From: Diphasiastrum complanatum | Taxonomy: Eukaryota > Streptophyta > Lycopodiopsida > Lycopodiales > Lycopodiaceae | Assembly (NCBI GenBank): GCA_029204225.1 | Contig: CM055094.1 | Span: 67,044,536-67,108,535 of the forward strand | Direction of reading: 5' to 3' | DNA: 64,000 nt | Shown here: one piece after another, positions 11,701-22,073 of the stretch | Numbering within the stretch: the first letter of the stretch is position 1 | Layout of the letters: the number at the start of each line of letters is the position of its first letter | Notes under the pieces: model-generated | Databases searched by the model: none | Told to the model about the DNA's origin: nothing | What the model saw: only the letters and a program-made list of their open reading frames with translations | Made by a program: the position numbers and the translations under genes

Positions 11701-12756
11701 GCATAATCTTACAATGCCTTCACATTTAATAGCTTGTGTGCTATTGTCACCAAGGTGAACGAATTTTTGAGTACTATAAGGTGCATAGGACTCGAAACAG
11801 CCAATGAGGCTAGTCATGTGCTGAGTGGCTCCGAAATTCAGGAACCAAGAATTGTCGCCAGATGCTCCTTGATGGTTGGTCATGAATGCATCATGATTCG
11901 CTTCTTGAATGGGCTGTGGAGCTTCTGCAGCTGCATTTGCCACTTGATTCGACTGCCCTTTGCTGTTGTTCTTTGCTTGAAGTATTCGACAGTCTTGTAT
12001 TTCGTGGTTGTTTCGTTTGCAGTATTCGCAGAACAGCTTCTTCTTCGTCTGCGGATTCGACTGTTCCTTGTGCTGAGCTAGTTTCTGGTCTGGCTTTGAT
12101 TGCTTTGGGCCTTTGTTCTTCTTCTTCTTTGTCGTGCTCTTGTTGGTGTATAAGGCATGAGAATCAGATGAAGAACTTGAGGCTTCATTCCTCCGCGTGT
12201 CTTCCTGCAACAACATAGTGATGACTCTTGAAAGAGTCAATTCTGGATGAGTCGTGATGATCATCACCCAGTTGTCGTAAGAGCTTGGCAAGCTTGTAAG
12301 TAGTTGCATCACTGCATCTTGATCGTCTATGACAGATCCGACAGCGGCCATTTGTCTTAGCAGGTTCTTGAATTGATTGATGTGATTCTGCAGAGAATCA
12401 CCATTCGCCATCTTGAGGGAGTAGAATTTCTTCTTGAGATGTAGCTTAGAAGGTATATCTTGCACTTCGTATAGTGTGCTCAAGATGTCCCAGACTTCTT
12501 TCGATGTTTGAGCCTCGGAAACATGGCCGATTTGTGTATCGGTGATGTTGAGGATGATCAGCGCGAAAGCTTTTCCATCCTTCAGCTTCCATCTGGTGAT
12601 TGTCACGTCGTCCGCTTCGGGTTTCCCTTCTGCACCTATAACAACGTCGTACAAATTTTTTGCCATTAGTATAATTTTCATCTTAAATTTCCACAGATGG
12701 TAATTGGCTCCATCAAGCTTGTCTATGAGAGGACTGGCTTTCCCTTGGGAATCCAT
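8760..12756 (-). pseudogene. C1 gag-pol polyprotein, degraded
   Basis: The first open piece (12,756-11,023, 577 aa) holds Gag (LDGANYHLWKFKMKIILMAK), a CX2CX4HX4C zinc knuckle (CEYCKRNNHEIQDC), a protease site, the pre-integrase domain (LLWHYRLGHVNHAVVQRM) and the start of integrase. Later pieces hold the integrase end (10,915-10,436), RT (10,324-9,681, FVDDTLLF), RT end (9,680-9,459) and RNase H (STEAEY near 9,090). Damage includes NFGA at the protease active site, where the family has an Asp-Ser-Gly, RSENGG at the second integrase Asp, and many shifts and stops. The copy cannot make its own proteins. Confidence 0.88.
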
Positions 12757-12901
12757 GTGGAAGAATTAGTCTAAGTGATAGGAGAAACTATCAGTGACTT
12801 AAGTATGAAAATCTGATACTGACAAATACAGAACAAGAAAATAATTAATCTATGGGCTAGTAGTGTCTTGTATTGTGGAGGCCAATCAAGCTATAAAGAT
12901 A

Positions 12902-12913
12902 GCTCTGATACCA
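12902..12913 (-). other. C1 primer-binding site
   Basis: The minus strand reads TGGTATCAGAGC, complementary to the 3' end of plant initiator tRNA-Met, directly next to the LTR end at 12,914. The gag start at 12,756 lies about 145 bases downstream. Confidence 0.92.
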
Positions 12914-13999
12914 TGTTGGGAGAGAGATGGGGGAAGAATAAATGACGAACATGAACGAGAAATGAACTTGAACAAGAAATGAACAAGAAACGAACTCGAA
13001 CATAGAATGGTCGTGCGCAGTGGAATGAATTATTTGACTCTCTCCCTAAGCATGACTACGCCTATCAAAATGAGCAGAACTTTAGTGATAGAAATCGCAG
13101 TCATTCTAGATTACGTAGCCAAACGTTTAATGGATGAAGTGCTAGATGAATAATTTGTTATTAATTGCAAGACAAATTATCTTTCACGAATGATTTGCGA
13201 AGAGCTAGACTGTGCTCGATTGATAATTAGTTGCGAATGATTCGCGAAAGACAAGACTAAAAGCTAATCGTCTATTACCAGAAAGAGCAACAAGAAAGAT
13301 CAGACAGAATGAAGAATAAGCATAGCAATATTAACATAGATCTGAACACAGAACAAATGAACTGTATTAGATTAAGTATATCTAGTATACAAGTCAATAA
13401 TGCGATAGAGCACAAGACAGTAGTGGACGAAACCATGTGCCCTACAAAGCTTATTTCTATCTGTAATGAGGAATCAAACCTCTTCTCCTAGTCTCTTCTT
13501 ATCTCTTCATACATTGTTCATCTCCCGTCTCACATCATTGAATACACAGATGGTATCCAATATATACGTAATATTACAGATGTGAAAGTACAGAGTGGAT
13601 GTGCTGTCTGTAAGAGATCGTGGAAAGCTGCAATTGTTGTCCAATCTGTTAGCGCAACTGCATAGGGTGAGCGTGAAAAGGGTGTGACGTCAGTTAGTAC
13701 TGAAGTGAACATTGGTGATGATGCAAAAGTGCGTCACTCTTACAAATGGCCTTAGGATAAGATTTACAGGGTGCCTTAGCTTTTAGGATAGTTTTGGCAT
13801 TCAATAAGATTGTATCCCCTTTTCGCTTGTCACCATAACCTGTGTAAGAGCACAGTGTCACGATATATTCGCCTTTTTTTTGTCTGTGCGAATTTGTGTG
13901 TAAAAATGCAGACTGCGTGACAACGTTAGTAAATATGCAGCATGAATGGAGGCAGATTAAAAATTGGGATTTAGGAGAGTAGAAGGAGTAAATCCAACA
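12914..13999 (-). repeat. C1 5' LTR
   Basis: This is the 5' LTR in element orientation. It aligns over its whole length to 7,655-8,737 with clear substitutions and small gaps. It is flanked on the right by the CTTGG duplication. Confidence 0.93.
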
Positions 14000-14897
14000 C
14001 TTGGGATCCAACTCAACTTTCACTTTGAAATTTTTTAATGAAGTTGCAATGTGAATTACACTTCAGGCCCCTTCCATTGAAATTCAAGTGGATTTAAGGA
14101 GATCCAATGATCAGTTTTGATCCGATGGTGCTCCCTTTTTCAAATCTCCGCCGTCGATCTACACAGGAGCTTATCCTGTGGTCACCAACATGTCCGTGTG
14201 TCGAACTCTTTTCTTGGTGGAGACACCAGCTCCCTCGAGACGCTACGACTTCAGCTTGGTTGGACGCGTGCGAGCCATGCTCTCTCTCACGGTCTGCGGC
14301 CACGCCTACTCTGCCCATTTTCAACTTGTTCAAACTCGGTTTTAGATCAAATTGAGCGTGATCTGAGGCCTAGAACAGGGTCGCCATATTGATTCTAAGT
14401 CTCCAGAGTGTTCAATCATGAAATTCCGTGGAGAAACGGTGATTTTATCTCAGCTTGACAAAGTAGCTTTTTTCACCTTTTACCACAAATCTGCTAGGTT
14501 AACTGTCTGCAGACAAATATCTGACATAAACCTCAAAATCTCTCCATGTCTAGTTAACAATATAATTAGCTTCCTTCCTATCCTTACGACATCCAAAACG
14601 GTGCACAAACAGCGAAGAAATCACCAGTTATATGTAGAAAACCGTAACCCCAAACCCGGTTCCAATTTTCAACTGCTTCAAAATTGTCAATTTTTTCACC
14701 AAATTTTTTCCTGTTTGATGCTATGCACATGCTAATAATCCCTCTGTTGAGTTTGGCAAGCCTCTATAAACTAGAAACCGTGCACCAGTGATTCTCTTTC
14801 CAATTTCAACCTGCCGTAAACCCCGAACTCTCAGAAGACTGTTCTCCTGAAGCTCTCTTCAACATCGATACTGTATTATATGTACACTCCTTGTACG
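14000..14897 (-). other. C2 leader, part adjacent to primer site
   Basis: This is the continuation of the C2 leader interrupted at 7,654. About 100 bases at 14,760-14,860 match the reverse complement of 52,052-52,150. The long open frames here are GC-content artefacts. No Gag motifs are seen. Confidence 0.65.
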
Positions 14898-14909
14898 GCT
14901 CTGATACCA
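14898..14909 (-). other. C2 primer-binding site
   Basis: The minus strand reads TGGTATCAGAGC, a perfect initiator tRNA-Met site, directly adjoining the LTR end (AAGT) at 14,910. Confidence 0.9.
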
Positions 14910-15073
14910 ACTTAGAATTTGCTTCGAACAGGAACACAGATCATGCTACACAGTGACACAGACAAAAAACACTCTCCACAACAAGCTCACATAGCAACTG
15001 TATTTCTCAAAATGAAATTACAATGTAAATATAATTTTTCACTCAGACAACCCATGCATGACCCAGGTTGTCG
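14910..15073 (-). repeat. C2 5' LTR, truncated
   Basis: Matches 30,997-31,165 closely. On the minus strand it ends AATTCTAAGT against the primer site. It stops at 15,073, where the duplicated 15.07-17.59 kb block begins, so roughly the first 110 bases of the LTR are missing. Confidence 0.8.
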
Positions 15074-16134
15074 TAAGCAAAACAAAGACAAAAAACAGCA
15101 CAAGCAATTCCATCGATGTCATAATGGATTACAAAGCTTTAAACCGTCGACAACGTCAACTAGGGAGTCGGAGTCTGCCGCCTGCGCATGGATAGAAAGT
15201 ACACACTTTTCTTTAAAGTTTTTTGCAAATTGCATGCTACTCTAACTCTGTGGCATGTGCAACTGCTCATCGCACATCAACAACTATTCAAGGCCGCTGC
15301 TCAGGTCCAAAAGCTCTTGACGGTCAGTCGAGTACCCTGTACTCCCCTCCCCACTTTCTGCACCCTTCTGACAATTTATACAAAATCATGCCGATAGTAA
15401 AACTTTTCGAGTTATCCTTATAATAGCAATGGATGCATCAATTATCAGTAAAGAGGTATAATATCAGAATAAAATCTGGATTGTCAACTTTTGGAAACCA
15501 CTTAGCAAAACGTCTGATCGATTTCTTTCTGTAGAAAAGCTGCAAATTCTTCTCTAATGATGGATGAATTGCTGATTTTGATAATTTACCCTTCTTTGCG
15601 AGCAATTCAGATTTGTGTACTGTCTGTCACGTCGCTCGTGATCACGATTCCTTGATCAGACACGCAGTACTTTCCGCGTCAGGAGATAATGGATTGGTGG
15701 AGTCAGTATTGCGATTCATGGTGATTATGGCCAATTGGCTGCTGGCTGCCTGCTGATGGATTTTGACGCCCCATCTGTGAGTCTCTATCCAGAAATGGGT
15801 CTGAGTATGAGTATGAGTATGAGTATGTGTCTGTGAGCTGCAGACTCGGCATTTATCGTAATCCGTAAAGCTCAGGGGATCACGAGGATCATGCGTGATC
15901 CGGCTTTTTTCGAGAGCCCCAAGTTAGCCGAAGTTGCTTATTGCTTTCCCTTCTACCTTCGGATTCCTCGCTAATATATAACCCACTCCTCATCCATCTT
16001 TCCTCTCCCTCTCTCTTCTCCTCTCACAAATATTGATGCGTAGCTTCCTTGTCTGTCCGTTGTAACAACCGGCACAGCACGACACTAAACTCATGAATCT
16101 GCATTTGCACTATGAGCTTGCCTCTATGTACTAG
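15074..16134 (+). pseudogene. Dead copy of the 41-kb gene's 5' region
   Basis: This matches the upstream region and first codons of the gene at 41,053. Shared pieces are the stretch before TACACACTTTTCTTTAAA (15,200), the CGTAATCCGTA block (15,858), the CCTACCTTCGGA block, TATATA (15,975-15,980), the TCACAAATATT leader, CAGCACGACAC, and the coding stretch equivalent to QYQLASM. The start codon is lost, and the coding part ends after about 20 codons in tandem repeats. A GAGTAT hexamer is repeated four times near 15,801. An inverted near-identical copy lies at 56,110-57,258. Confidence 0.75.
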
Positions 16135-16346
16135 GGCAAAACTCATGAATCTGCATTTGCACCATGAGCTTGCCTCTATGTACTATTGAATGGGTCCGGC
16201 ACATGCCATGAGCTTGCCTCTATGTACTATGGAATGGGTCTCGCACATGCCATTTTGCACTATGAGCTTGCCTCTATGTACTATTGAATGGCTCCGGCAC
16301 ATGCCATGAGCTTGCCTTTATGTACTATGGAATGGGTCTGGCACAT
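16091..16346 (+). repeat. Tandem array built from the dead gene's first codons
   Basis: Five imperfect copies (about 45-50 bases each) of the stretch containing GAGCTTGCCTCTATGTACTA, alternating with TGGGTCCGGCACATGCC. The first unit is the degraded signal-peptide coding sequence of the Kunitz-like gene family. The inverted arm at 56.1-56.25 kb has three copies. Confidence 0.85.
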
Positions 16347-16500
16347 GCCATTTTGCCCGGTAAAGCTTTCCGGCATTTTTTTAGGCGAGGCTCGGAGAGG
16401 CCTCGCCTAAAATTTTTTGAAAAGCTAAACCGGGGTGCTTGCCTAAAATTTTTTGGAAAGCTTTACCGGGCAGAATGGCCTGTGCCCGGCCCATTCCATT
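16327..16500. mobile_element. Foldback (long inverted repeat) element
   Basis: The outer about 50 bases of each side are inverted copies (TGGAATGGG, then GCACA, GCCATT, then GCCCGGTAAAGCTTTCC). The inner part has another inverted pair around AGGCGAGGCTCGG. The whole can fold into one hairpin of about 170 bases. This is the structure of a foldback or MITE-like element. There is no coding capacity. A sister copy lies at 55,937-56,110. Confidence 0.6.
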
Positions 16501-16629
16501 GCGTAATGGATTCTTTGAGGAAACGTTGGTTGGTATCCTTTGTGGCATTGGTAGGATTATTTGTGCAAGGCTAAATAGTTTGTCTACTGGCCTATCTGTT
16601 GAGGTATGCAGAAAAATAAATGATAGCTA
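16501..16629 (+). pseudogene. End fragment of the Crypton-like gene
   Basis: Reads ETLVGILCGIGRIICARLN and a short tail, the same as the end of the larger fragment at 54,914-55,305. The upstream part is missing: the foldback end (AATGGATTCTTT) is fused to the equivalent of AATGGTTTTCTTT in the gene, which suggests a deletion at short homology. It is cut off by the C3 LTR at 16,630. Confidence 0.45.
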
Positions 16630-17226
16630 GTTTTGTAACAAACATTTGATAAGCATAATGCATTCAAAGATTACACACAACAGACAGGAGATAAGAAAAA
16701 CATGTGTTCGATTACAGTGATTTCTTTGAGCATTGTTTGGCATACCGCATTGCGCGTTACCACAAGAGAAACTTTGTCTCTTACGAAAAAGGTGAGTGTC
16801 GCTTACTAGCGTACACTTCGATCTATCTCTCTGTGTGTGTCCTTATTGGACTGATCAGTTCAACTCGTCTTGCTTACTAGCAGATGGCTTTTCATCCTCA
16901 CATTCGTCATTCAATCACTCAACCTATCTAATCATCCTTCTCCCATTCATCCTCTATATATAGAAGTAGAGGAAGGAAGTGATCTTTAATTTGATTAATG
17001 ATTGCAAGAGCTACTTAAGCCACTACCAATGGCTTTCGGTTTGATGTCTCCTTCATTCGTGAAGTTCTTCTGTCCTGCTGGTACTGCATTGATCTTAACT
17101 CGTAAAGATGCACCGACTTCGTAGCCGTCTTTGCGGCCATAGACCAAGCTATCATTGGTTGAGCTTCGGTATTCACTTGTGGACCGTGAGTGTTGAGCTG
17201 CGGTCTCCTTCGGTCATCTTCGTTCG
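16630..17226 (-). repeat. C3 3' LTR
   Basis: This lies directly downstream (minus strand) of the C3 pol end at 17,227. A TATATATA box is near 16,955. Other copies are 54,354-54,913 (plus) and 283-547 (plus), and a diverged one at about 44,450-44,700. The start of the LTR is not sharply defined. Confidence 0.7.
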
Positions 17227-19553
17227 TTACTCGGACGTTGGGGTTTGCGGTTTGTTGGGGTTTGCAGGTTGTTGGCCTTCGTTATCTTCGTTATTTGTAT
17301 ATGATGTGGTTTTGGTAGTGGTGGTTTGTGGTTCATAAGCTTGCAATGCTTTGTGGGTGGAAACTTCAAGTTTCTTCAGCTCCCTCTCAAAGCATGGTAG
17401 TTTTATGTGTCCTAAACTCACACGCTGCTTCTCAAACATCGCCTTGTCAAGAGGTTTGCTAAAAATATCAGCCACCATCTCTTTTGTTGGAATAAACTTG
17501 GTCTTGAGCTTTTCTCTCGACGAAATCCCTTATCAGATGATATTTAATAGCGATGTGTTTCGTTTTGGAATGAAACATGGGATCCTTCATCAGGTGTATG
17601 GTGGATGTGTTATCCATGTACTCTCTCCTAGTCCATCAAGGAACCGTCTGAGCCATGTGAGCTCGTTGTCCATCTTGGCTGCCACAACGTATTCTGCTTC
17701 ACAGGATGATTGTGCGATAATAGTTTGTCTCCTACTGATCCAAAGAACAGCTGCATTTGCTGTTGTAGTGCAGCTTCCTGTAATACTTTTTGAGTCATCT
17801 TCATAGATGCCCAGCTTGCGTCATTGTAGGACTTCACTTGGAACCTTGCATCTCGAAAAAAAAAAAGACCATAGTCCTTTGTCTGTTTTAGGTATTGCAA
17901 GATACTCTTAGCAATCTTCCAGTGTGTAGGTCCTAGAATTAATGTTGAATTGGCTCATTCTGAATATTGTGTAAGCAATGTATGGTCATGTGTTGTCTGC
18001 CAGATACATTAATGAGCCGATAAGCCTTCGAGAAGGCCTTTAAAGCATAGCTTCCCACTTTGCATCGTCTCTGGGATAGTCCTGATTTGTCAGCACTATG
18101 CCAAGAATCATTGAGTGTTTACTCCCTTGCAATTCGATCATATCGAAGTCATCAATGATCTTCTGAACGTATCTCGATTGGTGTAGATATAATTTTCCAC
18201 CTTCAAGATCTCTGTCGATTTGCAAGCCTAGGTATCATTTTGCTTCTCCTAGATTTGATATCTCAAAGTGCCTTGAAATATCTTCCTTTACTTGTGTGAT
18301 CAGAGTGTCGATTCTTGACAGAATCAAGATGTCATCAACGTAGACACTGATGATAAAAATTTTGTCATCTATGATTTTTACATAGACGTTATAATCGACC
18401 ATTAGAGGCTGGAAGCCTAAGGATCTAAGTTTGTGATCTCTCTTCTTGTACCACTACCCGGTAGACTATTTCAATCCGTAGATGCTCTTGCGCATCCTGC
18501 AGACGTAGTCAATAAATGACTTGCAAGTAAAACTTGGTGGTTGGTCCATGTAGATTTTATCATTTAGATCTCCATGCAGAAACATTGTCTTCTCATCTAT
18601 AGTATGAATTTTCTGATTGTAGGCCACTGCATATGTGAACAATATGTGTAGTGATGTATGCTTGACTACAGGAGAAAAGGTATCAGTGTAGTCAATACCA
18701 TATTTGTGTGAAAATCCCTTTGCAACTAGTCTGGCCTTGTATTTTGATACATTGTCATTTGGTCCATATTTGTATTTGTAAACCCATTTACATTTTACAG
18801 TCTTCTTGTCTGATGCTATGGGTTTTGAGATCCCACACATCGTTCTGTTCCATGGAGATCATTTCTTCTTCCACGACCTTTATCTAATTGCCCTTATCTG
18901 GACTGTTGATGGCTTCTTCATATGTTTGTGGTTCACTACCAAATCCGTTGAAATCCTCTTGAGTTGAAGATGAGCTGTCTGGTATGTATCTAACAAGTTG
19001 TCTTCTTCTCTATTAGATCTCCTTAGAGGTGGTACAGGTGCGGCAGCTGCCTTGCTTTTGTCTCTTCTGTTGACAGCAAAATTGTCGTATGTCGTAGGTG
19101 TTCCGGGTATAAATTGCATATTGGGTTGTTCGTCATCTGAACTGTCACTTGGTTTGTCTGTAAATCGAACACTTCATCCTGATGCTCGGGGTTTGTTCCC
19201 TCTATCGATGTTGGCAAATTGTATTACTACTTACCAAGGATTTTATAGCTAGCTGGATCTTCATTAGCCATTGTTCTTATTTTATCGAATTTGACATCTC
19301 TGACAGTTTTGATTTGGTTAGTCTCCGACAAATAGATCTTGTAGTATGATGAATGTGTGTCATATCCTACAAGGTATCTCTGTTCAACATTTTCGTCCAG
19401 CTTCTTGCATATTTTGTCAGAAATGTATGCATATGCTACACATCCAAAGATACATTCATGAGCTAGATTTGGTTTGTTACCCCACCACAGTTCATGTTTG
19501 CCAGTAGAGTGCGCATTGTTTGGAATGATCTTGGTATCGTGCACAATAGGCAT
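17227..19553 (-). pseudogene. C3-family copia integrase end, RT and RNase H
   Basis: On the minus strand from 19,553: integrase C-terminus (HELWWGNKPNLAHECIFGC), linker, RT (CKWVYKYKYG, YKARLVAKGFSHKYGIDY, and an intact YVDDILIL near 18,335), and RNase H to ADIFSKPLDKAMFEKQRVSL, ending in a proline/threonine-rich tail (QTPTSE). Frames shift repeatedly (breaks near 18,225, 18,466 and 18,880). No Gag or protease is present, so only the 3' half survives. Confidence 0.85.
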
Positions 19554-20029
19554 GTTAGCTACTTCTCAAGTAACAGTTCCGTACTTTGCTTGCTCATATG
19601 TCTATGCACTCTGACTAGTTTAAGTATACGAAAAAACTCAATACATAGGAAACACGTAGCAAATCCACAAGATGAAGATGCACATAAGCAACATATCCAA
19701 AACTATGCACATAAACATAGGCTATAAACTAGCAGATATCCATAATCCGCATATGTTACTCACATAAACTCACTGAAATCATGCAACTCAGCTACAAACA
19801 AACTCTATTTCACATGAGTAAATAACATATCTGGAAAATTCTAAAGTGAACAATTTCACATCACAAGTTTTCCAACCATCTAACTCTTATTAACAAAATT
19901 TCTTCAACCAATCAGCCTACTTCAGATCTTAGTGTACAAACTAAGATTAGGCTAAGACATCTTTCAACATAAGGTTAAAATTAAAGCTTTATTTCTCTGA
20001 TCCAATCCATAACAAAATGGTACCATCTG
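19554..20029. other. Unassigned spacer between C3 and G1
   Basis: AT-rich. The first bases (to about 19,568) belong to a stretch shared with 1,562-1,633. The rest shows no coding or repeat signal that I can name. It may be the degraded middle of the gypsy element to its right. Confidence 0.35.
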
Positions 20030-20246
20030 CTATTTGTGTAATTTTGTCATCTGATCCAACAGCAGTTCTATGGATAGAGCAGAAGCATTTGATGATGACG
20101 ATGCTATCGATGGAGTAGGAGTATGGGTGGGTGGATATTTGTCGTCTGATCCCTCATCCTCCTCCCTGATGGCATCCTCCATAGCTTCTTGCAAAGTAGT
20201 GTACTGCTCCCATCATTTCAAATCCCTTTTGATGATTCATGGTAGT
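20030..20246 (-). pseudogene. Gypsy G1 gag, 3' part left of C4
   Basis: The minus strand continues the Gag reading of 26,678-27,125 across the C4 insertion: residues WEQYTTLQEAMEDAIREEDEG, then a serine-rich tail and a stop near 20,033. In-frame stops occur near the junction and do not come from the insertion. The five bases GTAGT at 20,242-20,246 are the C4 target duplication. Confidence 0.6.
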
Positions 20247-20901
20247 TGTGAAAATTGTCAACATTTCCTAGCTAGTTTGAGGCCTAAATTGGCTAAAATT
20301 GTAAATAGTTTTGGTTCTGGAGTTTCACACGTGTGAACCAGGCCACAATGTTTTTATTTACTGTATTTTTTCAGTATGATGAAGTGTCAAACTTCATACC
20401 CTTCAAAATGAGACCATTTTGATGTATTTTGGTCATATAAGCCATTTTTAGCTATTTTTCCTATATAGGGAATATCTAGGGTCAAGTACCTTCTAGAGAG
20501 AGGAGAGAGAGTCATCTTCCTCATCCATAAATAGTAGGGAAGTCGTGGAGAACAGGTTGGAGAAACCTTTTGTATGCTTCATTGAGATCAATAGATCATT
20601 GTCATTGTTTCTTCCTCCATTGAGAGCATTGTTGTGTGTATTGTCTTCAAGCTATTGTGTATGATCTTAGGTGCTTTCCAAAAGTGATAGGCTGATGTAT
20701 TATGGACTGTATAATGCTATTTTGGGCCGCACTTGATGTTTATGGAAGTTTCCATTTGTGATAAATGCTTTTTGATCAAGTTCTTTGCATTCTAGGTAGC
20801 ATAGAATGTGTTGCCAATTCCTAGCTTATGTAGTTTGGAGTGCAAGCATTCAAGCCAATGATCTTGGAGTTTAGATCCACTTAGGATCTGTATTTTTCAC
20901 A
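20247..20901 (+). repeat. C4 5' LTR
   Basis: Contains a 14-base palindrome TTCACACGTGTGAA (20,324-20,337) with a G-box core CACGTG, and a TATATA box at 20,462-20,467, a plausible U3 promoter layout. Related but diverged LTRs are at 45,846-46,523 and 51,103-51,747. Confidence 0.95.
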
Positions 20902-20913
20902 TGGTATCAGAGC
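20902..20913 (+). other. C4 primer-binding site
   Basis: TGGTATCAGAGC, complementary to the initiator tRNA-Met 3' end, begins on the base after the LTR. A leader of about 1.16 kb separates it from the gag start at 22,074 and has no long open frame on the plus strand. Confidence 0.95.
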
Positions 20914-22073
20914 TGGTTGGCTTCTATTTACAGTAAGTATTCCATTTTTGGTGATATTTGGATGTTTGATCAAGTTCTAGCATGATTTTGCATTGCTTTG
21001 TTGATCAAATCTTACTAACCTTTGTTTTGTGAGTTGAACTTGTGGATCAAAAGCATATTTCAGGTCTATTGAAGATCAGAGGCTGAAAAGAAACTATTTT
21101 GGATCAGATCATAACACCTAATCATTTGTGATTGTGAGGCTTGTGCATATTCAATACTAACAATGTTCTTTTCAATCCTATTGTTGACAATCTCCATTCT
21201 TGGATGAACACTCTCCTTAAGTGGATGAAACTTCTCCTTAAGTGGATGACAAATGCTCTTTTGAGTGAGTTGTAATTCTCCTAAAGGCTGTGCAAAGCTC
21301 CCATTTGGATGAAAGATCCCCTTTTTTGGGTGAACATATTGTAAGCTCCATTGTGAAGAGCATATTGTAAAGATTGTCATCAATTTTGGCATAAATTTTG
21401 GTGTACTTTGTTGAGCATGTAAGTAACTCTCCTTATGTAATTTGATTGGAGCATTTGCTGGAAGGTGTTAACCATTATGCAAGTGTGTTTTCAGGTTCTT
21501 AACAGGTTGAGGAACATTCTCATGTGAAGTGATCTTAGATCTACATCTAAACACCAAGATTTGACAAGATAGTGAAGCTAGTCTTGTGATTCACTAAGTG
21601 TGCTCATTCATTCACCTCTAAATCTTGTATTTATCACTTTCTGGAGTTTATAAACTTTTAGAAGTGTGGTTTACATGTGGTTTTACAGGTTGAATCAATA
21701 TCTTAGTGTGTTGATCATATGTTGATCAAGTTTGTTCATTACTAGGTAATCTTGGCATCCTAGTTTTGGGTATTTTCTAAGAATGCAAGTAACCCTTCAC
21801 ACCATAACTTGATTTGGTCACTTGCTGGAAAGTTTGAGAGCTTAAGCAAGAGTGTGTTCAGGTTGGTTTGATTTTGTAATCCATTCTTAGTGTGTGCAAA
21901 GTGTTGCATGTGTTTCAATCTTCCTTTCTATGCTTGGAAACCATCTAGGTTCAAGATAGAAGTGTTTTAGGGTCCTAAATCTTCATAGATCTCTTTATCT
22001 ATCATTTGTTGAGAGAAAAGTGAGTGCTAAGTGCTTTAGGACAGAACCTAAAAGTTGAAGAAACATTAGAATC

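Larger units (their letters stand above)
7655..13999 (-). mobile_element. Complete copia element C1, inserted in C2
   Basis: The element is 6,345 bases long and reads on the minus strand. It has LTRs of 1,083 bases (7,655-8,737) and 1,086 bases (12,914-13,999), both bounded TGTTGGG ... AATCCAACA (one copy ends AATCCAATA). A perfect initiator tRNA-Met primer site abuts the right LTR. The five bases CTTGG lie on both sides (7,650-7,654 and 14,000-14,004), a target site duplication that proves a single insertion event. The LTRs differ at many positions, often CG against TG or CA, so the insertion is not recent. Confidence 0.95.

Noticed and set aside
14094-14392. Overlapping open frames in both directions
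   Set aside because: They lie in the noncoding C2 leader and the frames are not shared with other C2 copies.
15801-16346. CRISPR-like array
   Set aside because: Repeats are imperfect, of mixed spacing, derived from coding sequence, and this is plant DNA; no cas genes.
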